64,000 nucleotides of DNA. Source: Microtetraspora sp. NBRC 16547 (lineage in GTDB: Bacteria > Actinomycetota > Actinomycetes > Streptosporangiales > Streptosporangiaceae). Of this stretch, positions 42,042 to 50,021 are shown one piece after another. The position numbers and the translations under genes were made by a program. The stretch's first letter is position 1. Each line of letters starts with the position of its first letter. The stretch lies in NCBI RefSeq assembly GCF_030268965.1, contig NZ_BSSE01000026.1, positions 1 to 64,000 on the forward strand, read 5' to 3'. The notes beneath the pieces were generated by a model. That model was not told where the DNA came from, made no database searches, and worked only from the letters and a program-made list of their open reading frames with translations.

Positions 42042-44410
42042 ACCTCCCACAGCTCGCCGAGGAAGAACCTGCCGAACCTGGCCAGCGCCGCCGCGCCCCC
42101 CGGCCCCTCCGTACGGAACGTCGTGAGCATCCTGGCCAGATCGGACGGAAGTATGTGCAGCGTGCCCGCCGCGACCACCGGCGCCGTGTCGTCCTCGCCC
42201 TCGGCCACCCGGCCGTCGAGAAGCCGGGCGAGCATCGTCGTGGTGTCCGGCCAGACCCGGGTCGGCGGGCCGGGACGCACGTCCTTCCAGCCCACGAGGG
42301 TGCGAGGCCGGCCCTGGCCGTCGGTGAACTGCAACCGATAGCGCATCTCCCTGCGCCCCGGGCGGTCGCCCGGGGCGAAGAGGTTGAACCAGCCCCGCTC
42401 GATCGGACGCCGGCCCCCGCACATGGCGGCGTCGATCCATCCCTCGGCCCGCGCCGGATGCTCCGGCTCGGCCAGGAAGCGATTCACGTCGTCGGCGGTC
42501 ACGGTCAGCCGGAAGGCGAACCGGCCGCCCTCGGGCATGCCGTCGAGCTCGCGCGGATCCGTCAGGCCGGGGGCGAGGAAACCGCGCATCTCCTCCACGA
42601 ACGACAGCGACGTGCGACCGCCCGTTTCGCCCGGGCCGCCCAGACAGGCCGGGTCGTCCGGGCGGTCGCACGCCGCGCCTCCCCCCACACCGCCCGCCGG
42701 GAGCGCCGGTGGCCCGGCCTCCAGCAGGCGGGTGCACATGCGGTCCGCCAGGGCCGCGATGGTGAGCGACGGATTGGCCCCCACCGGCCCCGGCATCGCC
42801 GCGCCGTCCGCGACGTACAGGCCGGGGAAGCCGAAGACCTCGCCGTGGGCGTCGCACACCCCCTCGCCGGGGTGGCGGCCCATGGGCACCCCGCCGAGCG
42901 GATGCACCGTGATGGTCCGGTCGCGGTGCCACGCCGGGCTGTCGGCGTACTCGGCCCCGAGCACATGGCCGATCCGCCGCATGGCGGCCCGCACCCGTCG
43001 GACGTACTCCTCGCTCGTCTCGGCCGTCCAGACGACGTCGAGCCGCCCGTCCCGCAGCCTGAGCACGCCGTCCGGCACGTCCCGGCCCATGCCGAGCAGC
43101 GGCAGCGAGCTGCCCGAGAGGTCACCCGACCCGATCAGCGCGGCGATCTCCGCCGACATGTTCGTGTCGTGTCCGGCCAGCGCGCGTAGCCGGTCGACGG
43201 CGAACCGGGCCACCCGGCCCAGCTCGCCGCGTACGTCCGCGCCCTCGACCAGCCAGTCCACGAAGCCCGGGTAGCCGCCCTCCTCGATGTACGCCCCACG
43301 GCCTCCCTCACCGTCCGGCAGCCGGATGGCGCTGGTGATGACCGGCCCATGGCTGGCGCTGATCGGAATCGTCCGGCTGCGGTCCCTCGCCCTGAGCAGG
43401 AAGGACAGGATGTCGCCGTTGCCGGAGAACCGGGTGCCGAGGGTCCCGCTCAGGCCCGGGAAATGCGCCCGGTTCTTCAGCAGCAGGTACGACGTCCCGA
43501 GCGTGCCGGCGGCCAGCACGAGACGGTCGCACGTGATCGTTCCGGTGACGCGCCCGGCCGGATCGGCGGGGTCGTGCCGCACGTAGTCGACCGCGTAGCC
43601 GCCGCGATGCCCGTCACCCTGCCGGCCCCCGTGACCGCCCTGCCCGCTCCCATGCCCGCTCCCGTGCCAGGGCCTGATCGTCTTGACCTCGTGCAGGGTG
43701 CGCAGGTCGGCGCCATGATGCCGGGCCGCGGCGAGATAGGTGTGGTCGAGGCTGTTCTTGGCGCCGTCGTTGCAGCCGATGTCGCACTCGCCGCACAACC
43801 GGCAGGTACGGCGCAGCACGCCGTGCATGCTGCCGTACTCCGGGTCCACGACGGGCAGGCCGAGACCCGGCTCCGCACCGGGGGAGGGGGCGAAGCTGAT
43901 CGCCAGCGGCGGCAGCCGCCAGTCGAGGCCCAACTCGGCCGCCGCGTCCCGCATCGCCCCGGTCTTCAGCGTGCCCGAATAGGCCGGCCGGTCGAACGGG
44001 TACGGCGTCACGCCGATCATGCGCTCCACCGCGTCGTAGTGCGGGTCGAGGTCGGCCCGGCTCACCGGCCAGGACTCGTACCCGCCGCCCGGCAGCGGCT
44101 CCTCGTGGACGAAGGTGTCCTCGTCCTTGCGCAGCAGCACGTTGGCGTAGATCAGCGAGCCGCCGCCGAGGCCGCTCGCCACCACCGAGTCGCAGTCGCG
44201 GAAGCTCCACACGTCGAACATGCCGTACAGGTGCTCGGCGGGGTCCCAGAAGGCGCGGCCCATCTGGGACGGGCTACGCGGGAACGACCCCGGCGGGTAC
44301 GGCCGGCCGCGTTCGAGTACGACCACCGACAACCCGGCCTCGGCGAGCCGGTAGGCCGCGACCGAGCCGCCGAAACCGGAGCCGACGACGACGGCGTCCA
44401 CATGTTCCAC
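42017..44410 (-). CDS. GMC-family oxidoreductase with Cys cluster
   Basis: A 797-residue flavoprotein. The FAD-binding Rossmann motif is AVVVGSGFGGSVAAYRLAEA (6-25). CRLCGECDIGC (Cys203, 206, 209 and 213) has CxxCxxCxxxC spacing that could hold an Fe-S cluster, as seen in a cholesterol-oxidase-like branch of the family. A His/Gly-rich linker lies near 245-270. HPLGGVPMGRHPGEGVCDA, then PSLTIAALADRM, is the GMC C-terminal region with the catalytic His. About 200 further residues form an extra C-terminal domain. The upstream hydrolase gene ends one base before its start, so the two are a tight pair. It likely oxidises a sterol or other alcohol. Confidence 0.85.
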   Translation of the reverse strand: MEHVDAVVVGSGFGGSVAAYRLAEAGLSVVVLERGRPYPPGSFPRSPSQMGRAFWDPAEHLYGMFDVWSFRDCDSVVASGLGGGSLIYANVLLRKDEDTFVHEEPLPGGGYESWPVSRADLDPHYDAVERMIGVTPYPFDRPAYSGTLKTGAMRDAAAELGLDWRLPPLAISFAPSPGAEPGLGLPVVDPEYGSMHGVLRRTCRLCGECDIGCNDGAKNSLDHTYLAAARHHGADLRTLHEVKTIRPWHGSGHGSGQGGHGGRQGDGHRGGYAVDYVRHDPADPAGRVTGTITCDRLVLAAGTLGTSYLLLKNRAHFPGLSGTLGTRFSGNGDILSFLLRARDRSRTIPISASHGPVITSAIRLPDGEGGRGAYIEEGGYPGFVDWLVEGADVRGELGRVARFAVDRLRALAGHDTNMSAEIAALIGSGDLSGSSLPLLGMGRDVPDGVLRLRDGRLDVVWTAETSEEYVRRVRAAMRRIGHVLGAEYADSPAWHRDRTITVHPLGGVPMGRHPGEGVCDAHGEVFGFPGLYVADGAAMPGPVGANPSLTIAALADRMCTRLLEAGPPALPAGGVGGGAACDRPDDPACLGGPGETGGRTSLSFVEEMRGFLAPGLTDPRELDGMPEGGRFAFRLTVTADDVNRFLAEPEHPARAEGWIDAAMCGGRRPIERGWFNLFAPGDRPGRREMRYRLQFTDGQGRPRTLVGWKDVRPGPPTRVWPDTTTMLARLLDGRVAEGEDDTAPVVAAGTLHILPSDLARMLTTFRTEGPGGAAALARFGRFFLGELWEVYRPRHGS

Positions 44411-44411
44411 G

Positions 44412-45554
44412 TCAGTGCCGCTTCAGGAAGTCGAGGATCCGGGGGAACACGTCCACGTGCGCGTTCTTTCCGATCATCGGGTCGATGTGCCCGTAACCGG
44501 GAAGGATCTCCAGCTCGTGCCGGCCGGGCGCGACCCGCTCCAGGATCCGGTGCGCGACGATGTTGGAATCGGTGAACACGTCGTTGTGGTCGCCCGTCAG
44601 GAAGAGGATCGGCGTTCCCGGCCGCGCCGGGTTCGCCAGGTGATGTCCGAGATAGTCGCCGGGAAGCCCGGCGTGCCGCGGGTCGCCCGGATCGAGCCGC
44701 ACCGCGCGCCCGGCCGCCACCATCGCCGCGACGTGCCGGTAGTAATGCAGGCCGGCGGCGCCGTTCAGGTCGGCCAGCCGCTCGTGGACGTGCGTCTCCG
44801 GGCGGAGGTTCCCGTGCCGGTACATCGCGGGCCGGCCGCTGCCCCACATGAAGCTCTGCATGTGGCAGGCCGGCTCCCGGCATTCGGGGTGGGCCAGTGA
44901 CACGGCCCCGGCCAGGAGGCGGCGCCGGGAGAGCGGTGGCGCGTCGGCGAACCGCGGGTCCAGGCAGGGCAGGCCGAGGACGTGCTCCAGGAGGGCGGGG
45001 CCGAGCTTCAGCTTGAGCCGCGCCCACGGGTGCACCCGTGGGATCGGCCCGACGCTGTTGGCGACCAGGCTGGCGACGCCACCACCCGGACCGTCCTCGA
45101 CGGTGTCAAGAGCGCCCCCGAACAGGCTCATGTGGAACGACACCGACCCCAGGCAGTGCGCGATCACGTGGATCCGCCGCGCCCCAACGTGGCGGCGGAG
45201 TTCACGCAACGCGGCCGGGTGGTCGAAGTGCGCGATGTCGTCCAGGCTGTGCCTGCGCGTCTCGACGTTGTACGGGAACCGGTTGCTCATCCGGAAGTCG
45301 AGCGCCCAGACGTCCCCGAACCCGTTGCCGTGCAGGAACCTGACCAGGTTCGTGTGCTCCGGCATGATGAACATGTCGCTGGACGACGTCAGCCCGTGGA
45401 TCAGCAGCACGACGTCGCCCTCGGAGGAGCCCGGCCCGGGGTCGAGATACCGGGTCAGCGTGAGCCCGAGATCGTCCTCGGTCGTGAACGGGTGGACCGA
45501 CACTGTCGCGCCGGACACACCGTCCAGCGTGAAACGCGGAATGTTGTGGTCCAT
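44412..45554 (-). CDS. alpha/beta hydrolase with Cys nucleophile
   Basis: A 380-residue alpha/beta hydrolase. The oxyanion strand reads VVLLIHGLTSSSDMFIMP and the nucleophile elbow is HVIAHCLGSVSF, where the usual Ser is Cys134. The C-terminus has LFLTGDHNDVFTDSNIVAHR (acid) and ILPGYGHIDPMIG (His). AAGGAGGGG precedes the ATG. It is transcribed with the GMC oxidoreductase. Cys nucleophiles occur in dienelactone hydrolases; here the elbow is consistent with an esterase or lactonase, but the substrate is unknown. Confidence 0.85.
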   Translation of the reverse strand: MDHNIPRFTLDGVSGATVSVHPFTTEDDLGLTLTRYLDPGPGSSEGDVVLLIHGLTSSSDMFIMPEHTNLVRFLHGNGFGDVWALDFRMSNRFPYNVETRRHSLDDIAHFDHPAALRELRRHVGARRIHVIAHCLGSVSFHMSLFGGALDTVEDGPGGGVASLVANSVGPIPRVHPWARLKLKLGPALLEHVLGLPCLDPRFADAPPLSRRRLLAGAVSLAHPECREPACHMQSFMWGSGRPAMYRHGNLRPETHVHERLADLNGAAGLHYYRHVAAMVAAGRAVRLDPGDPRHAGLPGDYLGHHLANPARPGTPILFLTGDHNDVFTDSNIVAHRILERVAPGRHELEILPGYGHIDPMIGKNAHVDVFPRILDFLKRH

Positions 45555-45683
45555 CTCGTTACCCCTCCTTGACGGCGTTTATGTTCCCAATGCCGCACAT
45601 GTCGGCGGCATCGTGGAAAACCCGTACTTGTCCCGCACAGGTGGTACTCAGGGGACACGCGGCTCCCGCTCGGCTCCGCCGGG

Positions 45684-48600
45684 TCAGCTCGGGCGGCTCA
45701 GGGCCGTCGCCACGCCGACCCGCGACGAGACGTCGAGCTTGGCGAAGACCCGCGAGAGGTGGGTCTCGACGGTCCTGACGCTGAGGAACAACCGCTGCGC
45801 GACCTGCTGATTGGTGAGCCCGTCGGCGACCAGCAGGGCCACCTCCAGCTCCCTCGGGGAGAGCCCGAACGGTGCGCCCCCCTTCCCCGGGGGCGCGCCC
45901 GCCACCCGGACACCCAGGCGGCGCAGCTCGCGGTCGGTTCGCGCCTTGAGGTTCCGCGCGCCACACGCGTCGAAGGCGGCCGCCGCGGCCTTCAGGTCCT
46001 CCCGCGCCCGCGCCCGCTCCCCGGCCTCCAGATGCGCCAGACCGGCGGCCAGCAGGGCTCGCCCGGCGTCGAGCCGCCGCTCCGCCGCGGCGAGCAGACC
46101 GGCCGCCTCCCGCGCGGCCGCGGCGGAGCGGGCCGGTTTCCGCGCCCGGAGCGCGTGCGCCCGGGCGAGCGGGACGAGCCCCGAGAAGGCGGGCAGATGG
46201 GGATCGTCCATCGCCGCGGCGCGGTCCGCCCAGGCCGTCGCCTGCTCCGGGCGGCCGAGTTCGGCGGACACCTGCGCCAGCGTCTCGCAGGAGAGCAGCA
46301 GCGTGCCCCGGTCCAGGCGCGGCGCGGAGAACCTGTCGCAGGCGTCCAGCACGGCCTCCGCGCCCTCCTCCAGACGACCTGTGTTGATCAGAGCCTGCCC
46401 CCGGGCGTGCCGGGCCATCGCGCCCCACACCTCGCCGCCGCCGACGCCGCGCCGTACCGCCTCCTCGCCGGCGAGGATCGCCGCCTCGTCGTCGCCGGCC
46501 CAGGACGCGGCCAGGCAGCGCTGGGTGAGCGCGAAGACGAGCTGCTGCCCGGAGTCCAGCAGCCTGGCCTCCTCCTCCGACTCCTCCGCCGTCGCCAGGG
46601 CGTCGGCCAGCCGGCCCGTCATCACGAGGGTCCGTGCCTTCCCGGCCAGCAGATTCGTCAGGATGTAGCTCTGCCCGGTCGCGTCGGCCACCCCCGCCGC
46701 CCGGTCGAAGTGCCGCAACGCCTCGCCGTGCCTGCCGAGGTTCATCTCGGCCCAGCACAGCCACGAGATGGCATCCAGCCACTCGGCCAGATGGTCGTCG
46801 GGCGCGGCCGCCATCAGCCGCCCGGCCGTCTCGGCGTAGCGCACGGCCTCGGCGCTGCGGCCCGCCGCGTACGCCGGCATGGGCCGCAGCGCCGCCACCG
46901 CCACCGCCAGGCCGGGCTCCCAGCCCTCCGCGGCGTCCGGCATCAGGTCGAGCACGGCCTGCGCCGCGTCGAAGTCGACGCGCATGAGGCTCTCGGCCAC
47001 CAGCCGCATCCGCAGCGGCACGGCGGCGGCCGCCCGCGGGTTCGGCATCCGGCCCAGCTCGTCGAGGAGGAGCGCGCGGGCCTCGTGCGGGCGGTCGAGC
47101 TGGCGCTCCATCAGCGCGCACAGCCGCGCCGCCCTGCCCCTGCGCGGGTAGTCGTCGGCGGGCAGGATCCGCAACAGTTCGCGGGCCGTGTCCCGGCCCT
47201 CCGCCAGCCGCCCGCTGACGCCCTGGGCCCGGCTGAGCTCCAGCAGCAGCTCCATCCGGGAGTCGCGGGTGCCGGAATCGTCGGGCATCAGCCGTACCGC
47301 CGCCTGCAGCCAGTGCGCGGACGTGGCGGGCGCGTGCGCGGCGACCGCGCGGGCGGCCTCGACCAGCACCTCGACGGCGCGCCGATCCCCGAAGGACCCG
47401 GACCGCTCCAAATGGCCCGCCTGGGCGACGGCGGGCGCGCCGACCGCGGCCAGGCGGGCGGCGATCCGCGCGTGCGCGCCCACCCGCCAGCCGGCCGCCG
47501 CCGACTCGTAGACGGCACGCCGGACCAGCGGATGCCGGAACCGGAACCGGCCGCCGTGCGCCCGGACGATGTCGCGCTGGGCCAGCTCGTCCAGGGCGTC
47601 CAGCGTGGCGTCCCTGGGGATCTCGGCCGCGACGGCGGCGATGTCCGGGTCGAACTCGTCGGCTGCGACGGCCGCGCCCTGCGCCACCAGCAGGGCGCCG
47701 GTCGACAGTTCGCCCAGTTCGACCTGGAGGGCGGCGAGCACGGTCGGCGGCAGCGCCCCCGGGGCTCCCAGCGCGCCCTCCTCCATCCTGGCCAGGGCCT
47801 CCAGATAGAAGGGGTTGCCTCCGCTCGCCTCGTACAGGGTCCGGCCGCGTCCCTTGCTGAACCGCGGGCCGAGGAGCTCCTCGGCCTCGTCGGGCGCGAG
47901 CGGGCCGACCGTGATCTCGTGGCCGCGCACGCCCGCGCCCAGGGGGAGCGTTGCCAGCCGGGGCGGGGCCTGGGCGGGACGGAAGGCGACGGCGAGCAGC
48001 ACCGGCCCGGCGGGCGGGTGGCGCGTGATGTGGTCGAGGAACTCCAGTGAGCTCTCGTCGGCCCAGTGCACGTCGTCGAGGATCAGGACGAGCCCGCGCG
48101 GTCCCGACAGCGTGTCCACCATCTGCCGCACGGCGCGGTGGAGCCGATAGCGCGCGAGGCCACTCCGGTCTGTGCCGTGCCGCTCCGTGCCGTGCCGCTC
48201 CGTGGCGTTCTGCTCCGTGGCGTTCTGCTCCGCGCCGTGCCCGGTGCCGCTCCGGTCCTGGTACGGCTCGGCGGACTCCCCGAAGTGCGTCCGCTCCCGA
48301 TGGTCTCCGGCGTGGTGGGGGGCGAGGGCGGGGAACACGGTCGCCAGCAGCCGGGCCGTCGCCGGGCCGAGGGTGTCGGCGATCTCCTGGCGCCGGGTCT
48401 CCAGGTGGTCGTCGAGCGCGTCGACCAGCGGACTGAACGGCATCATCTGCTCGAACTCGGCGGCCCTGCCCCACATCGTGACGCGGCCGAGGTCAGCGGC
48501 CATCGTGGCGAGCTCGCCGAGCAGCCGGGTCTTGCCCACTCCGGGGTCACCCGCCAGCGCCAGGAACCGGAATCCGTCCCGCCCGCTCGTGCCGAGCGCG

Positions 48601-48731
48601 TCCCGCAGGGCGGCCAGCGCGTCCCGCCGCCCGACCAGAGGCGTGGGAGCACCTGGTACGGCTGGCCCGGCCGTACGACCCTCCATGTCCACCCCAACAG
48701 CGACGCGTTCCGCGTCACGACCAGGGTTCAC
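45684..48731 (-). CDS. LAL-type LuxR regulator with AAA ATPase
   Basis: A 1,015-residue regulator. The N-terminal ATPase has Walker A ALAGDPGVGKTRLLGEL and Walker B RGLVLILDDVHWADESS. A long TPR-like helical middle follows. The C-terminal helix-turn-helix is FGLSPRELEVALLVADGL, then NQQVAQRLFLSVRTVETHLSRV, as in LuxR. Residues near 168-188 are a short repeat (EQNATEQNATERHGTERHGT) from tandem DNA repeats. The start GTG 48731 has weak support; ATG 48686 is an alternative. It lies 130 bp upstream of the hydrolase-GMC pair on the same strand and probably controls it. Confidence 0.9.
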   Translation of the reverse strand: MNPGRDAERVAVGVDMEGRTAGPAVPGAPTPLVGRRDALAALRDALGTSGRDGFRFLALAGDPGVGKTRLLGELATMAADLGRVTMWGRAAEFEQMMPFSPLVDALDDHLETRRQEIADTLGPATARLLATVFPALAPHHAGDHRERTHFGESAEPYQDRSGTGHGAEQNATEQNATERHGTERHGTDRSGLARYRLHRAVRQMVDTLSGPRGLVLILDDVHWADESSLEFLDHITRHPPAGPVLLAVAFRPAQAPPRLATLPLGAGVRGHEITVGPLAPDEAEELLGPRFSKGRGRTLYEASGGNPFYLEALARMEEGALGAPGALPPTVLAALQVELGELSTGALLVAQGAAVAADEFDPDIAAVAAEIPRDATLDALDELAQRDIVRAHGGRFRFRHPLVRRAVYESAAAGWRVGAHARIAARLAAVGAPAVAQAGHLERSGSFGDRRAVEVLVEAARAVAAHAPATSAHWLQAAVRLMPDDSGTRDSRMELLLELSRAQGVSGRLAEGRDTARELLRILPADDYPRRGRAARLCALMERQLDRPHEARALLLDELGRMPNPRAAAAVPLRMRLVAESLMRVDFDAAQAVLDLMPDAAEGWEPGLAVAVAALRPMPAYAAGRSAEAVRYAETAGRLMAAAPDDHLAEWLDAISWLCWAEMNLGRHGEALRHFDRAAGVADATGQSYILTNLLAGKARTLVMTGRLADALATAEESEEEARLLDSGQQLVFALTQRCLAASWAGDDEAAILAGEEAVRRGVGGGEVWGAMARHARGQALINTGRLEEGAEAVLDACDRFSAPRLDRGTLLLSCETLAQVSAELGRPEQATAWADRAAAMDDPHLPAFSGLVPLARAHALRARKPARSAAAAREAAGLLAAAERRLDAGRALLAAGLAHLEAGERARAREDLKAAAAAFDACGARNLKARTDRELRRLGVRVAGAPPGKGGAPFGLSPRELEVALLVADGLTNQQVAQRLFLSVRTVETHLSRVFAKLDVSSRVGVATALSRPS

Positions 48732-48986
48732 GCGGACATTATTTTGTGAGGCACTTTACAGATCTTGCGCGGCGGAAGCAGTACATATCTCCCGGAAATG
48801 TACAAAAATCCCCCGGGTTGCTGTCGTACCGGGCCGCAGGAACGCCGCCGCACCAGGCGGCCAGCGGATGAGCCGAAGGTCTTGTTGAACGTGGCGGCTG
48901 CGCCTGTTTGGCCGAGTGTGCCCCGGTACGTTTCGAATCGGTGGCTCGCGAGGGAGCGACGTGTTCGGAAGGTGTTCAAACAGAAA

Positions 48987-49009
48987 ACCCCAGGCCGTTG
49001 GCCTGGGGT
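48987..49009 (-). terminator. intrinsic terminator of tRNA cluster
   Basis: On the minus strand a 9-bp GC-rich stem (ACCCCAGGC on the left arm) with a short loop is followed by TTTTCTGTTT. It lies just beyond the tRNA-Val gene and is one of the few classic U-tract terminators in the window. Confidence 0.85.
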
Positions 49010-49017
49010 AACTGTGG

Positions 49018-49089
49018 TGGACGATACTGGGATTGAACCAGTGACCTCTTCCGTGTCAGGGAAGCGCTCTCCCGCTGAGCTAATCGTCC
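49018..49089 (-). tRNA. tRNA-Val (GAC)
   Basis: The minus strand begins GGACGATTAGCTCAGCGGGA. The anticodon loop CTGACAC between CTTCC and GGAAG gives anticodon GAC. The T-arm carries GGTTCAATC. The acceptor stem GGACGAT pairs with ATCGTCC. CCA is not encoded. Last gene of a four-tRNA cluster, followed by a terminator. Confidence 0.95.
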
Positions 49090-49103
49090 GTGCAGGAACT
49101 GCG

Positions 49104-49175
49104 AGCGGAAGACGGGATTCGAACCCGCGACCCTCACCTTGGCAAGGTGATGCTCTACCACTGAGCCACTTCCGC
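49104..49175 (-). tRNA. tRNA-Gly (GCC), copy 2
   Basis: The minus strand begins GCGGAAGTGGCTCAGTGGTA. The anticodon stem CACCT encloses a loop with GCC. The T-arm reads GGGTTCGAATCCC and the acceptor stem is GCGGAAG/CTTCCGC. It has the same sequence as the copy at 49368. Confidence 0.95.
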
Positions 49176-49251
49176 GCGATCTCCGAGGTTTCCCTCGGCG
49201 ACGCCTTCTTTACTTTAGCGGATCAGACGGGGTTCCCGTGCCATCCGCTAG

Positions 49252-49322
49252 AGGTGGAGACGGGATTTGAACCCGTGTACGCGGCTTTGCAGGCCGCTGC
49301 CTCGCCTCTCGGCCACTCCACC
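49252..49322 (-). tRNA. tRNA-Cys (GCA)
   Basis: The minus strand begins GGTGGAGTGGCCGAGAGGCG. The loop CTGCAAA gives anticodon GCA. The T-arm has GGGTTCAAATCCC and the acceptor stem is GGTGGAG/CTCCACC. It lies between the two tRNA-Gly genes. Confidence 0.95.
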
Positions 49323-49367
49323 AGGATCGTAGGTCGTCTGCACACGAGGTGCCCGCCGACGAACCCG

Positions 49368-49439
49368 AGCGGAAGACGGGATTCGAACCCGCGACCCTCA
49401 CCTTGGCAAGGTGATGCTCTACCACTGAGCCACTTCCGC
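49368..49439 (-). tRNA. tRNA-Gly (GCC), copy 1
   Basis: Same sequence as the copy at 49104-49175, with anticodon GCC and T-arm GGGTTCGAATCCC. It is the first gene of the Gly-Cys-Gly-Val cluster in transcription order. Confidence 0.95.
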
Positions 49440-49737
49440 GTGTCTTCCGGGAGAACTCCCGGCCACGCGGAAGACTCTATCGCCTTCCGGCCCTTACCTG
49501 TGCAACCACGGCCGCCGACGGCGCCGAATCGGTGACCATCCGTTTCCCGGCCGGTGGAATCCGCGCGCGGGCCCCGCATTGCCTGGCGAACGGCCTGCTC
49601 CGCTGGCGGACCGCCCTGGTCGGCTGAGGTCGAGAACCCGCTTACGGCGATCGCGGAGGGCTCTGAGATACTGATCCTGCCCGATTTCGGGCACGAAACT
49701 TGGTGTCCTGCATCCACCGTCCGTATGGTCCTGCTCT

Positions 49738-50013
49738 GTGTCGACGCAACGGCATCCCCATGAGGACCTCATCGCTCATCTGACCCGGACGACCGCGCTC
49801 GGTCCCGGAGAGGCGGCGCGTGTGGTCGCCGACGTGCTCACCTACTTCGGTGAGCCCGTGGACGACTACGTGCGACGCCGTCACGGTGAGCTCAAGTCGA
49901 AGGGGTTCTCCAACGACAAGATCTTTCCGAAGATCTCGGCAGAGCTCTCGGGAAGGCGCGTCGCGGCACCGGAGCTGTCTCTACGCCAGCTGCGCCGGAT
50001 CGTCTACGGATAG
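49738..50013 (+). CDS. conserved hypothetical protein upstream of glmS
   Basis: A 91-residue protein starting GTG 49738. It is charged and all-helical by appearance: EDLIAHLTRTTALGPGEAARVVADVLTYFGEPVDDYVRRRH and a C-terminus SGRRVAAPELSLRQLRRIVYG. The stop lies 8 bp before the glmS ATG, and TAGGAGCGG there is the glmS ribosome binding site, so the two genes are cotranscribed. The family is unrecognised; function unknown. Confidence 0.8.
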   Translation: MSTQRHPHEDLIAHLTRTTALGPGEAARVVADVLTYFGEPVDDYVRRRHGELKSKGFSNDKIFPKISAELSGRRVAAPELSLRQLRRIVYG

Positions 50014-50021
50014 GAGCGGAT

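Noticed and set aside
42026-43274. Long plus-strand frames opposite the GMC gene
   Set aside because: Antisense shadows of the GMC oxidoreductase, rich in Arg, Pro and Ser without motifs.
45559-48474. A very long plus/minus alternative reading frame through the LuxR gene
   Set aside because: It is an overlapping frame of the LuxR gene, with Arg/Gly-rich low-complexity translation typical of high-GC shadow frames. The LuxR frame has recognisable domains.
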